From the NCBI GenBank assembly GCA_018697195.1, contig CM031878.1:67015331-67079330 (forward strand): 64,000 nucleotides of DNA, in the 5' to 3' direction. The number at the start of each line of letters is the position of its first letter. Position 1 is the stretch's first letter. This DNA comes from Certhia americana (Eukaryota; Chordata; Aves; Passeriformes; Certhiidae). The translations under genes and the position numbers were made by a program. Under the pieces are notes generated by a model. The model had not been told where the DNA came from. It made no database searches and saw nothing but the letters and a program-made list of their open reading frames with translations. Positions 26,145 through 39,980 of the stretch are shown here, piece by piece.

Positions 26145-29100
26145 GGATCACATTATCCTAAACAACTTGATGTAACTATAAAGGACACAAAATTAGAACA
26201 ATGGAGCAACCTGCACAAGGAACACTGAGATACTGACATTGCAGCCCTTTCTAGATTTTTTTGTTTGTTTGTTTAACTTTTAAAGAAAATGTGTGCCCTT
26301 GGTTCTGGCCAGGAGAATTGATATTATGTGTATTTCCAAAGAGTAATTGTTCCAGGTATGACATATACGTACCTCACAATTGAAAAAGATCTGAAATTTG
26401 TTAGGCCATTATTAGGGATAGGGGGAATGATGTTTGCTACACGTTTCTTGAATCACTGCAATGTGACAGAGTAATTCCAGCGTTCTTTAACTGACAGAAC
26501 TGGCAGAGAAACAGTGTCTTTCTTGGCAATTATCATTTTTGAGACAAAAATTGAAATTGAAACAATATAATTATAAATCACAAATTCCAATCTTCAGTGA
26601 ACAACTGGGAGACTATCATGTTCTGGAGAGCAAAAAAAATCCTACAGCCATAAATCATCTACTGAATGATGCTTTGTTTTTAAGGTAGAGTAATAGCCAA
26701 AACATGACACTACTAAAGTTCCTCTTACATCACAGGAAGATAATTGCTCTAAAAATATGCCTTTTTGTAACCCATGCAAATGGTGGTGATGAAGTATTTT
26801 AAACCTTGCAGTTTTAAAACCAAGGAAGTAAAAAGCACACAAATCAACTGGTTGTCCTGCGATGGAAAAATTTATGTGAGAAGTAACTCCCATAGCTACT
26901 TCTGAGCAGGGACTGTCAGGATAAAGAATTCTTCAAAGAGGCACAAAGTTTTTTAGTTTTTTTTTTCTCTTATAAACCTGATGTGGTCTGTCTTTCTTTT
27001 ACGTATTGGAAGACAGTTTTATTTTGAGTTTCACCCACTTACGAAGGAAAATTAGTCAGGATTTTTACAAATCTGTGTTTCTAAAGAGCCAGATGGCATT
27101 GATTTGAACATAAGGTAGATGGCAGGAAAAAATCAGAAAGAGTATCAGAGGGTGAGGGAAACCAACTAATAATCCGTTATGAATTCCATAGTCTCTTATT
27201 AATGCTGATATTTTTTTACATTTGAAAACCTGTATTTTTCAGCCTATCTGCAAATATTCTGTAAAGTGAAACCTTCTTGTGTCATGTACTTTTCTCTTGC
27301 CTACAGCAAGTTAGTTATACTGGATTTCCAAAAGATTTAATGCTATCCTAATCAGCTATTACTTTTACTGTTAAGCCTTGCCACATATATCTGAAATTTT
27401 CTCTCTAAATTTCACATGAGAAGTAGAGCAGGTAGGAGAGTCAAAGAGCTACTCAGGTTGTCATTGCTGAGAATGAAAATGTCCTCATTTTGAAGATGGC
27501 AAGTTTTTTCATTTGTTTAATTGAACATATGTGAATATTGATACTTTTTAAAAGGAGTTGTATGAATTAAGATAAGCATCTTATAATATTTAAAGACCCT
27601 AAATAATGTATCGGATCTTATTAACATACTCAACATCTCATTAAAACTAGTGCCTGAATTTGAAAATAATTGTCAAAATGCATCAGATTTATCCTGGAGT
27701 AAGTTCTCTCTTAGAAAGAATTCATCCATAGCAAGTGTCTTTCTGTCTTTCTATCACTATTCATCTTTGAAAATTACTATAATTATATAACCTTCTTATA
27801 TTTCTAGATTATTTTTTAAGATTCTTCATGGAAAATGTAAAACAAGATTCATAATAAGTACATGTAGTGCAAGATGAGGTTTTTCCAGCCTTATTTTCTA
27901 AATACCATATATCTTCCTTTGTTTTAACTTATAGGTGATTCCATAACCAGCTAATTAATGACAGAATAAGTATTTACATATTTGGGGATCTCCATATCTG
28001 TTGACCACTGAGAGGAAAAACAGGGAAAACCAGTCCCATTAATGTTCATATATGAAGAGGTTTCCTAGATTTTACCAAGCATAATATTCTTACACTGATA
28101 AGCCCAACCAAACTGCATCAATTAGTGTGCTGGAAGCATTCCTTCACAGCGAAAAATTGTGGTCATTTTAATTCTAAATACAAGAAAAAGTCATCTAAGA
28201 TCATCTAAGCTGTATTTTCTCCACTGGCTGTACTTCCACCAGCCTCCTTAGTCCACAAGGACAGGAAAAGATAGAAAATGCTACCAAAAGCTTTTTGGTC
28301 AACTACATAGTAAGGGAAAAAGAAAAAGCCAGTAACAGTGTTCCTGACCATTCGGTGAGTTAAAAATACTGACATTTTGCTAAGTGCACAGCAGGAAGCT
28401 CCATGGTGTGGCTGAGAGAAATACAGTTAAGGCCCATGAAAGAATATTTTCAAGGCAAAGTGAAGATCAAAGATGCCAAAGTGGAAAGGAACTAGCACTA
28501 CTTACCTTAGATATCTATGGAAAATTTATAGACTTGGAAACAGATTAAAATCCACATCTAGATCATTTCAGAGTGAACTAACTCCAAGGCTCCTGATAGT
28601 AATTTTTCACCTGAGTTCTTGGTGATAAACCCAACATTTTATAATTGCCTACTTCTAGCCACTGAAACTTGTTACACTTTTCTCACCCAGATTGAGCAGA
28701 TTTGCTCAGATATTTGCTCCTTTTGCATGAGGTCCCTGGCCCAAGTTTTTTGCATGAATAAAATAAATGTCACCTTTCTCCTTAATGGACTGAATGTCCT
28801 CAAGAGGTGCTAGCTACTCAGACCTAGGTGAACCTCACACCCTTCTACTTCCTTTACTTCCTGATCTCAGCTCTGCATCGTTATCTGGGTTATCATCTGC
28901 TACCCCAAAGCATGCCCAGAGACAGTGCTTTCCAGCAGGTTTCCTATCTCAGTAGCCCACTGGCGTCATTGTCCTCACATGCATCAGCTGTAGAATATCC
29001 AAGTTGGACCCTAGCTGCTTAAACAGAGGATTCAGGTCAGTTTTCCAGGGGGAAAAAAAAATAAAATATTCTCTTTATTATTTATTGCTAGACCAATCCT

Positions 29101-32100
29101 TATCCCATTTGAAATATTTGTAGAAAACACATGATATCAAAATTCAGATTTGCACATCAAATTATTGTTGGACCAAGAATTTGTCTCCTAGCAGAAACAA
29201 CTGCTGATTGATACGTCTCTGTTTACAGCTAGGTTTTGAGAGCTGGGAGCAACAGACTAAAATTCCATTTGAAATTTACTTTCCTTGTCTATTGCTTTAA
29301 AATTTGAAGAACTAGCCCCCAAATACACGGTAATGGTTGGTGATGTGTTTTCTTGTCATAAGTAAATGCTGGAAGGTCATGATAAAGATATCTAAGCAGT
29401 TGCTAGTTTTAAGTTCACAAATTCACAAGCAGATTGAGAGCCAAATTGAGTTACCTTCTGTTAATTGCAAGGCTTTCTGGGTGAATAAGTGAGTTTATAT
29501 TTCTTTGAGAAAATAAAATGAAATTTTGTCACTGGAGACTAGCAGAATTTAAGAAAATATCACACATGAAAAATCACCTGTCATTTTTTTTCCTCAAGGG
29601 AACTATGGACTCGTGTTTTAGAACCTTTTCCCTCTGCCCCCAACTATTTTTTATTTTTTTCCCCCTCTCTGAAAGTAGGCATACTGTGGCAAATAGTTGT
29701 CAGTATCCTACTCCAATCTGAGCTGTTGTTCTGAATTATTGATGATTAACAAGTGTCTGATGTTTAGTGTCCCCTTCCAATCACACAAATTATGTTATTT
29801 TAATGTTTTACTTACACATTACACTTTAGTAACTTTCTGTTATAACAGCTGTTTCACCTTTCACACACAAATATCTCCAAGGTTGCCTTTACTGCTTAGA
29901 GAGACAACATGAAATGTTGACAATGTCACCAAAGAACAAAAAAATAACTCTAGTTACAAGTGAAAATAACAGCGCAACAAAACATGAGTCTTGGGCTTTT
30001 TTGGTGATTTGGGCTTTTCTTTTTTATTTGTTTGTTTTTTTTAATTTTTTTTTAATGATTAGTGTTTTAGGTATTCTTTTTTTGTTTGCTAATAAAAAAA
30101 AATAGAAATAAGCCAATTGATGTTCATATGACAAGAAAATGTCTGTTTTCTGTTCAGTGAAAATGACTATAGAGATTCTGCTCCCTACCTAACTATAGGT
30201 AGTGTCTGAATTCCTCCTCATGTGCAAAAGGTATGTCCACTAAAGGAACTATAGGAAATGGCATTTAATTTAGAAAATCTGGCCTCATTGTGCTTATTTA
30301 TTTATTGTTCTAAAAAGCTAACCACATATGTGCACAGGCACATTTTTTAAATCAACCTAGATCTTGTCTGGCAAAAAAAAAAAAAATGCATTTTGCTCAA
30401 CACTGAAAATTTTATAGAGATACATCTTTGTGGGCATTTTTCTTCAGAAAAGAAATAAAATATTTTCATATGTCTTGCATGCATTGGTGATTGCATTGAG
30501 AGCTTGGAATTTAGGAGACCTATGTAAAAGCCCTCTGGAGTCAGCATGCTTATCTAACAGAATAACAGACAGATTATGACCTTTCTCCAATAGGAGACAT
30601 AAGTTTTAATAAAGAGAGGCACTGACTAGCCTGTTTCTGCTAATGTTTTAGTTTTCTTAAAATCAGTAGAGTATGAGTAGATATGCATATATGTATAAAA
30701 CAGCTTTTCAAATGCTGCTCTGGGTTGTCATGTCTTGCTCTGTCTCCCCAGGGAGATGCACCCATGAGGGAGTTTTACCTGTAGATAGAAAAATACCAGT
30801 GCTCCAAGCACACCTGACCCCTGCCTGTGCTCCTGCTCCCCATCCTTAGGGCGCAGGCATGGTGCCACCTGCCTTGCTGTCTGCCTTGGCTCCTGGACTG
30901 CCCTGCCTTGTCTCCATCCCTGGTGACCCCAACTTATCAGCTCTGCTGGATGGGCACACCTTTAGAGCTCACATCTCAGTGCATCTTTATGAATTTATCT
31001 CACCCACATTTACTCTGGAGCCAAAAAAAATCCCTTCTTCCAGCAAAGACTTAATCCACCCAAGCGGGTGATGGAAGACAAAATCAAAATAGTCCTCAGT
31101 ATTCATAGCACGTATTCTTGTCCTAAAGAATGATAATGTATAAAATGACCTTGTGGAGCAGCAATAGAATATCAGATAGTAGACTATGATTATACACATT
31201 CTGCTCAGTAATAAGGGTGACTACATTGTCTCAAGAGTTGTTTCTTATTAACACTCTGTTTCTTAGAAAAGGATTGCAGTTCTGTAGCATTTCAGATTTT
31301 TTTTTTTTTTTAATATGATGCCAAATCAGAAGAAATGTGGCAGACATGGACTGAAATCTGCAGTTAGAAAGTTCTCACAACCACTGCCTAAGAGATCATC
31401 TACTTACTGCCTTGTGTGTCCAACAGCTTGAGGGATGTCCATATGCCAAAGGTTGAAGGTGAGCTCCCTTTTCTTTGGAATTTCTCAAACCCTTTGCAAC
31501 GCACAATTTCCAAGAAAAGTTGCAATACAATATTACATGATATCTGACATATTGCGGCCAATGTTATCAGAAGCAATGCATAAAATGAAGGATGCCAGTA
31601 AGGAAAATGTAATATGTAAATACTGAACCATCAGTTCCCTCTGAAGGTGGAAGCTATATCAGGAAGATTACAGTAGCACACTAAGTTCACCAAAACAGTG
31701 GCATTCTTTTGCAATGAATCTTGAAACTTTATTAACAAATCTGTGATACAAAATCTCAGAGGGACACCAACTCAGATGAACAATATTTCTTAATCAAATA
31801 AAGTTGCAAATTCCTTGTCATGAAAAAAAATGACCTCATTTATAAGACAAAATTTCAGACTGTGGGAGTCTCAGAATAAAAATATGGACTTAAATCTTTA
31901 TAATTTTCTTTGATTAGGATTTCTTTAAGCAATTGCAAACCATCCAATCTAGACCATATTTAAGGCTTGTATTATGAAATAGTTCTCAAATAAAGTATCG
32001 AGATGTGAAAACATTGATTGATGCTTTGAGAATAGAGAAGTGGAATCTAAATCCAGTAATGTTCAGGTTTTCTGTTATTCCAGAAAACTTTTGTCCAAAT

Positions 32101-33129
32101 ATTGTGTGTGCTCAAAAGAAAAGAAACCATATTCAAGGGTGATTGTGGAAACTCTTCTTTGGATAAGAAACTGCTTCTAATTCAGCTTAAGAATAGTGGG
32201 AATTATGAATTATGAAAAACACAGGCTTCCTAATGAAGGTATATACAGTGTCTACTGTAAGTAGGCTGCATAGGCAGACAGATTTCCAATAGTGGAGCAA
32301 ATAAGGGGGAGAAGGAAATTTATTTTGGAAAATAGACTCAGAATTCAGAAAATACAGGCGAGAGCAGAGCTTTACACCAAACTATTGATTTACAGTTGCA
32401 GTCAATCTGTAAATATATTGTATACAGTTAGAGATAGTTAAAGGAAAAAAAACATTGTGATAGTTTTATTGTTCTGTTTTAAACGGTAAGGCGAGAGGAA
32501 AAATAGGGCAATATTTTTATAGAATGGGCTTACAGCCTGCTTTAGATAACTCTAATAACTGAACTATCTGAACTATCCAAACCTTTTCCCATGGTGTGTA
32601 AACAAGATTTATCTTAATTTGAAAATATATTTTCTTTACAATGTAACTTTCTGTGCTGTAACCTCGCAATCACACGTTGCTTAAGCATTCAGCTGCTAGC
32701 CCAGAGAGAATCTTACAGGAATACTGCCACATTGATTAGACAGATTAGAGAAGCAATGCTATGAAGAGATCATAATCTTTCACTGATTCAGTTGCTGAGC
32801 TGTGGCCAAACACATCATGCTAATCATTTAACTTTTACAGCAAAAGGGGGAAAGCAAATATTTCTTATATCCATCCAGCCTGAAAAGATAGACAAGTGGT
32901 TTCCAAATAACATTTCCAAACGCATCTTTTAGTATAAATCTTGTCTGGACTTCCTCTTACTCTCATTTTTTTGTTAACCACGACTCCTTGCTTACATCAA
33001 GATCATACTTTTAATGCTGAGATTGGTATGTGTAAGAATTTTACAATTACCATGTCGTAACAGCTGTAAACTAATCACAATTATGCAGGTGATGTTCATA
33101 AACCTTTATGTGCTTTTCAGTGTAAACGG
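26145..33129. other. Unique AT-rich non-coding DNA
   Basis: No gene was recognised; frames are at most about 83 codons. A TTTG run lies near 26258-26275, A/T homopolymers near 30018-30056 and 31293-31312, and a GC-richer patch at about 30780-30960 whose short frames have no recognisable domain. Nothing else stands out. Confidence 0.65.
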
Positions 33130-34035
33130 CTCAGAAACTTAAGGAAGGTGATTGAGAGTAATCACCCTGGCTTTACAATGTGAAAATCATGCCTGACCAA
33201 CCCAATAGCTTTCTACAATGAAATGTCTGGTTTAACGGATGAGGGTAGCGGTGGATATTGTTTATCTCACCTTCAGCAAGTCTTTTGACACTGTCTTCCA
33301 TCACATCCTCATTGAAAAAGTGATGAAGTATGGGTTAGATAATCAGGAAAGCAGGTGGATAACATACTGGCTGAACTGCTGGGCTCAAAGTTTTGTGAGC
33401 AGTGGCAAGAAGTCCAACTGTAGCCCAGTCCCAGTTAAATACCCTCAGATCCTAGTCCAGAACTATTTAACCGCATCATTAATGAGCTGGCTGGTGGGAT
33501 TGAGTGCACCCTCAGCAAGCTTGCAAAACATATGAAACCAGGGGAATTAACCAATTCAGGTGGTTGTGCTGTTATTTAGAGAGACCTCAAAATGCTGGAG
33601 AAGGAGGCCCAGAGAAATGATATTAATGTCAACAAAGAGAACTGCAAAGTCATGAACTTTTTGTCTGGGAATTACCCCAGACACCAACATCCACTGGTGG
33701 CCAACTGTCTGAAAAGTATCTTGGTACAAGAAGACCTGGGATTCCTATGGAAACCAAATGGACACCAAATTGAACTTGTAGCACCAGATTAAAGATACAT
33801 TTAGGTGCTTGATTCAGTTCTGTGCTGCCCAGAGCAGAGATACATGGATGTATTGCAGCATGTCCAGCAAAGGGCCATAAAGATTAAGGTTAAGGGCTTG
33901 GAGCAGCTGCCATATCAAGAGAAACAATCCTGAGAGACAACTTGCTACAGCTGACCCTGCTTTGAGCAGGGAGATTGACTAGACAACACCCAGAGGTACC
34001 TTCTAACTCTGTACATGTTGTGATTCTCTGAAAAG
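33130..34035 (+). pseudogene. CR1 LINE copy with broken reverse transcriptase
   Basis: This is the only CR1 copy here that keeps coding sequence. In the frame from 33239, the peptide VDIVYLTFSKSFDTVFHHIL matches the fingers/palm motif of CR1-type reverse transcriptase (V-D-hydrophobic-YLDFSKAFDTV-H). The frame then shifts. Where the paired catalytic aspartates (FADD) should lie, at about 33526-33531 in another frame, codons for Lys and His stand instead. A further frame at 33592-33792 matches the downstream thumb region (NKENCKVM). The 3' tail follows, with GACCCTGCTTTGAGCAGGG near 33953 and a final TTGTGATTCTCTGA at about 34019-34032. Sequence near 33940 jumps from the coding region to the tail, so an internal segment is deleted. 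It is a dead copy with frameshift, lost catalytic residues and deletion. Confidence 0.9.
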
Positions 34036-37000
34036 AGGCATTCTGCTGGGGTGCATACTTGGGTTTCTCAGAAAAACAGAAATACCATTTAGTCCCATAC
34101 ATATTATTTGGTGTATTAAGTGCAATAAAGGTGCCTGATGTTGCTTGTTGTCGACAAGTGACTGTGTGTGGTAGTAATGAATAATGGCAAAAACGTGAAT
34201 TACAATTTCTTGATGAGTAGGTTTTTTTTGTGCAGATAATTCAATAGCTCTTTTACTTCAAGATATAATGAACAACTTCAGAAAACAAAAATATTTTATA
34301 CCAGTGCTTTGCTAATGCCCTGGGAACCACTCATTCCACCCACATGCTATCAAGCTACTATTACAGAAAGAATAAGCTTTTTTTGTAACACAAGGCAGTG
34401 TAATTTTGAGACTTTTCAAGCAATGCACATGATCATTACAAAAACACTTTTCTGAAATACCTGGAATCACCGCATAATACATCCACTTATCTAATTTCAT
34501 ATTATGCTAACATGTGAGAAACAGTCTTAGCAAGAGCTAAAAAGAAAGTACTTAATTAATTCAAAATTTCAGCTTAAACAAGACCTTTATAAGTTTCTGT
34601 ACTCCCCCAAAATAATAATGAAAGCCTTTACTGATACTCAGTTATTAGCGTTCTTGCTGTAAAAACAGAAATGTAGCTCTTAAACCACTCTGTGTCATCC
34701 CTTCAAGCCTGACACAGCCCTTCTGTTTATATCAGTGCCCAGAATACAAGTGTATGGACTTTGGGGATAAATCATTGTTTGCTCTGCTGCTTAATTCACG
34801 GTGGTGGCAGTTTCACAGGTTCAGTATTGGCTTGTGCTTTCTGGCCTGATTTTGTAGGTTGCAGCATGTGCTACTGACATCCATCCTCGTTATCATGATC
34901 CTCTCTTTGTTAGGCAGTGTGGCAGTTGTTTATGCACTTGGATTGGGATTTATATGTGCTTCTGCATCCAAACTTTCTGACTGAGAATAGTACAATCACA
35001 CAGATTTTCCTTTCATAGAGTCCCCCTTTTTTCACAGTTGCTTTTCCGGGTTTTTTATTATGTTTAAAATTTTCTTCTTGGAATGAAGTTGTAGTTCATA
35101 TTTAATTTTATGCTCACCTTAAGATCACTGAAAGAGGATCTGGTTGTTTATCTGAGACATGTTTGAAGGCGATTGCGGGTTTTTTTTAATTTACCCTAGC
35201 AAAGAAGTGTAAAGCTACTAATTTTCTAAGACCACTTGAAAGTCTCTGGCTTTGTTTGCATAGCCTTTACCTTCCTTTATTTTACTTAGATGTTGTAATG
35301 CACTGTAGGTTTCACATCAAATTACAGACAACGTGGTGTAAGTTTTCTCCATGTTAAGGAACATAATGAGTTTACCATGAGTTCCAGATTACTGAAATAT
35401 CTTTATAACTCTTCTCTTAGACTCTTTCAATGGCAAACCAGTAATTAAACCTAAAGTGTATTTAAATTATATGTGTTCATTAAGTTATAAAATATAATGG
35501 TAGCATCAATTTTGGAGAGTTCTAAATGCAAATTTTTTTTCACCCTTAAAATAGTAATAGATTACTTTAATAGGACTATTCATGTGTATAAAGCCAAGCA
35601 TGTATTTAAATGTTTGCATGATTGAATCCTTTGTGTATGAAACAGCCAGCAAAATTACATTTGTATGCCTGGTGTTCCCGATTTTGAAAACTGTGAGAAA
35701 TGCAACAAATAGAAATTTGTTTCTTCTCCAGGGTCTAATAAAAGTTAGCACCTGTCCCTATCAGGCTAATCTGAGCAGTCCTGGGAAACAATCATTGAAC
35801 TCTGGGAGCCTTTTCTGCACTACTTGGAAAGGAGTGTTGAATCAATCATAAAATATTTAAAATATCAGAAAAATTAAAAAAATATAGACTGTGAAAAGGG
35901 GCAAAGGAAGATTTATTAAAAATAAAAGGCTGCTCATGCAGTCCTTAGTGGTCTGGGTCTGGATATTATGGGTTGTTACTATTAGGTATAATTCACACTG
36001 ATCCTGAAAAGCAAAACCATCTCAGTAATGAAGGCAGTATACACTGCATTTGAAGACAAAATAAAGTCTGACAGAAAACTCTTTGCTTCTCAGATGTCTC
36101 CATAATATATTCTAGTTAAAAATAATGAGACTCTTGGTAAATATTTTATGAATATTTACCAGCAAAAATGACAAAAAGAAATGAGAATAGAAAGAATAGA
36201 ATGTGGCACCCTGTTCTGTAGTTTATAAATTAGTAACATACATTTTGTTGTAGTTTTGTTCCCAAATCCTCTTTATTTCAGAAAATAGTCAAAATCATCC
36301 ACAAATGATTGTTCAGCTTTTTATTGTGGTGGTTGCTTGTTCCTATGGCTGGAATATTCTTAAGGCCAGGTCTGGCTTTCAAGTGGGTCACAGCAAGATT
36401 TACTTGAATTTCCAAGATTTACTTGATTTACAAGAAATACTCTTAGCCTCCACTCACACCCCAGTGGTTCACACAATTGGTTCCTGAATATTATACAAAT
36501 GTGCAAAAATTTTCTGAAACCAGGAGAGATGCTACCACTATGCAGCTGTGCTACAGACATGGACATTAAGATTCACAAGGCTTCTTTACCTAAAATATAC
36601 CTGAACTGAATGCACACTCGTATTGTCTGTTAGGTAAAGTTCTAAATAAAGACCATTTGGATGCATCCTCTGCCTCTTCTAGTTTTGTCAGGAACACAGC
36701 TGTCTCACATCTGTTAAAGTCCTCTCAGAATCCAGCTGTTTACTCTGTAACTCAGCTATTTGAAACTCCTGACAACTTTAATTCATTGTGCTTTTTTTTC
36801 AGGAGTCTAACAGATAACCTGTCAATTGTACAGTATTCATGGCAGAGAGTAGGTAGACATGTGATCCCCTCTTGATAGATGTTTCTGATTTTGACTGAAC
36901 CTGGGTTATTAGAAGTAGAAAAAGATTACAATTACAATTATACACAATCGAAATTTTCAATCAGTACCAAGAAAGTGCTCAGTGATGAAAAGTATAAATG

Positions 37001-37856
37001 ACTAAAAACTAAGCCTAATAATTAAAGAATAGAGTAATATATCCTACCTACAGAGGATGAATTTTTTTCTGCAATGTGTCTGGCTGGTGAATAGATTTTA
37101 AGCATCTGGGAAAACAGACTTGCAAAATATGGAACACATGTTTTGCAGCAACTGTAAATCCAGGAGTGCAATCAAAGTACAGCTCTCACCAAAAATAATT
37201 TAAATAGGCTACAACTGACTGCATATATGCTTTAACTTTGAAATCATGAACTCTTCTTTAACTCACCTGCTCAAATTTGTGGCTTTTGCTACTAGATACT
37301 TTGAGAGTATGCTCACGCATCATAAGCCCTTTAAACTTTTCAAATTCCTTACTAGTCCCTTAAGGATGTCATGGAAAAAGTTGTCTAACAAAGTCAAAAG
37401 TAAGATGTGGTCTTTGCTGTTTACAGATTCCTAGAATTGAAATCTGGCAATATCTGTGGAAATACATGCTGGCTCTAAATATGGTCTCACTGTGATGTTA
37501 CATCATCTTCCTGCTCATGGAAGCTGACAATGGTTTTCTGTCTGCTGTTTACATTTTCCTTCTTACCACGGCTCATCTCTTTCCAGTTTGAGATGTTTCC
37601 CTGGATATGACAGCAGATGCATTCAGTGGGCCTCCTCTTCAGAGTGGAAGCTGCCATTCTTACTGCTGACACGAAGTTCTTTGGGAGCATGTGAATACCC
37701 TGTGTTTGCAGTTGCTTTACACACTTTACAGCAGAAATAGTGTTAAGAGTGACATTTACACAACTGAATTTAGGATGTTAATCTCCCTAAACTTGTTACG
37801 TAGACAGCAGAAGGGGGGCAGGATCACTTCACAGAATAATTCAGAGCAACTGATCA
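34036..37856. other. Unique AT-rich non-coding DNA
   Basis: No gene or transposon was recognised; frames are at most 89 codons. Composition is AT-rich with few CpG. Confidence 0.65.
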
Positions 37857-37912
37857 TGGAATCATAGAATAATTTGGGCTAGAAGGAATCTTAAAGGTCA
37901 CCTAGTTCCAAC
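37857..37912 (-). mobile_element. CR1 LINE remnant (3' tail)
   Basis: TGGAATCATAGAATAATTTG followed by GGCTAGAAGGAATCTTAAAG and GTCACCTAGTTCCAAC is the complement of the CR1 3' terminus. About 55 bp are recognisable. The terminal octamer is well preserved, so the copy is not among the oldest. Confidence 0.88.
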
Positions 37913-38060
37913 TGGAACAGAAGAGTCAAATATAGACAATGTTGGACTGGGAGCTATATTTCTAGCAATCTTAAATTAAGTAAATGCAAAATAGAAGAAG
38001 ATCTGTAAAAACAAAATAGAAGGCTAACACACCATAAAAGAACACAAGTTTTCTCCTATA

Positions 38061-38114
38061 AAACACTTTTATCATAAACACTTTTATCATAAAGCATATA
38101 AACACTTTTATAAT
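38061..38114. repeat. 15-bp repeat, three copies
   Basis: AAACACTTTTATCAT occurs at 38061-38075 and 38076-38090 without mismatch. A third copy with one change (ATAAT end) lies at 38100-38114 after a 9-bp spacer. It is a small local tandem expansion. Confidence 0.9.
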
Positions 38115-39947
38115 AAAATATCCTAAAAGTTAATTCTTGGGTAGTAGTAAAAGGCAGCGGCAACTAGCTTTGGCAAGTATGTCAAATATAAATACAGATA
38201 ATGGAGTTATCTGGAGTACCAATAGCTCCACTTTAGCTAGGGAGATAGTCCACATTCCACACAGTAAAATGCAGAGACAGTGTGAAGTGCAGACATACAA
38301 TTACACCAATTTAGCAACCTAGGCCTCTATCCCAGAAAGGGAAAAAAGATAAATATTTGGGAAACTCTAAGGAGAACAAAGGAGCAGATAAAACTCCTTT
38401 AGCATCTCCAAGCCCATTCACTACAAAAAATATAGGGGCACAATCTAGGGGCAGAATCTTGACATCCTCAGATTCTTACTGACTCCTTTGAGCTCCTGCT
38501 ACTGTCCCAAACTCAGCTGGGTCACTGCAAGCAACAAAGAACATTCCTGCATCTGAATCCATGGTCATTAAGCTATGGTCAGTAGTAGAGTAAGACCTGG
38601 AAATGCAGGCAAAGGAAAGCTGGGAGAATTCTGGGCAGGTACTAGAAAGATGTGAGGATAATTGGGAAGCCAGGACTTCTGACCACAGTCAGCCTCTAAG
38701 AGTGCAATTGCACATTTAACAGGAGAGCTGCTGTGCTGGAACCTTAGCTCTAACACCTGTGTGTTATCCATAATCCAGTCAGATGCAGAACATGTAAGCC
38801 ATCTGGTTTCCTTTTCTCCTGTGTGGCTCTATTTATAACATTTTGTTGCATTTTTGTCTTCTGACAACAAGTTAAGCGTCCGCTGTTATTTGGATCAATC
38901 CTGCTCCCTCATTCTCATTAAAAAAGAAAAATTAGAATGTTTTATTTTTCCTCAGCTATTCGATTTCCTCGACATCAACTATCCCCTACATATGAATATA
39001 TTTTGTGATAACACATATATTTCCCTAACTAGAAGTTTTAGAAATGACCTAGTTATTCTGGAAGAAGGACATACGCATGTAAAGATTCCTAAGTCAGATG
39101 TTACCTAGGAATCAAGACGTTTAAAGAAATGTAAGGGCCATTATCACTTTTTATATACCTCTGGGAAGTATTAGCAAATACACCAGAACAAGTAGAAGGA
39201 GACAATTGAAATAAGAAAGTTTTTATGTATATTCTTTGTGTAGGGATTTTTTTTCTTGGTTTTGTTTTATTTTGTTTCTCAACTTCTTGAAACCATGAGA
39301 AGATTTGGAAAAGCAGCCAAAATTTTGATGCTTATTCTAGCTAAAAAATACTTCCAAACCTTTTGAGATTTAACCAACACTATTATTTCATATCTTGTTT
39401 TATAAACTTAGAGACTCATACATAAACATATTATATCTAACATTGTCCATTCCTTAAACTGCCTCAGATTTAATATACAGTTTTCTTTTATGAAGATTTA
39501 TTTGGCTTGTTGACTGAATTTTGATTAGTTCCATGTTGTTTTGAATTGGCTTAATGTCCTAAGGACTTTTCACACTTGTGCATCAGTTTATCTTTGCTTC
39601 TTTTGTCTCTTGCTACTTGCTTATAAAAAGTGATGACATCTTCAATTGTATTTAAATCCTGCAGATAAATTTCAGTTCTCAAAATGATTGTTTCTATTTT
39701 TTAATACTTAGCTTAGCTTTATAATTGCATATTCTCCATAGGAAATCTGTTTTTAATCAGCTCCTTATGAGGAAAGATACGTAAAATATTCTGTAAAGAG
39801 TAGCAAACCCACAACATTAAGAAAACAATCTGTAGGGGAAAAAGAATTTTCTTCTCTCCTGATCTGGACAGAATTGACTTTTTCTTTTGTAACACACTTC
39901 ACACCATAATAAAAAAGATTATTCAAAGAACTAAAATTTTTCTGGAT
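38115..39947. other. Unique AT-rich non-coding DNA
   Basis: No gene or transposon was recognised; frames are at most 84 codons. Confidence 0.65.
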
Positions 39948-39980
39948 TTTGTTTGTTTGTTTGTTTTGGGTTTTATTTGG
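39948..39980. repeat. (TTTG)n tract left of the LTR
   Basis: A TTTG run followed by TTTTGGG and TTTTATTTGG, directly abutting the LTR. Its counterpart lies on the other side of the LTR at 40578-40612. Confidence 0.85.

Noticed and set aside
30780..30960. GC-rich Leu/Pro-rich frames as a possible secreted peptide exon
   Set aside because: The hydrophobic stretch comes from CTG/CCT-rich composition and is open in two frames at once; no domain or splice context was seen.
33239..33792. Two short frames with clear reverse-transcriptase similarity as possible functional genes
   Set aside because: They lie in different frames, the catalytic aspartates are lost, and the copy has an internal deletion. 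Recorded as a dead CR1 copy.
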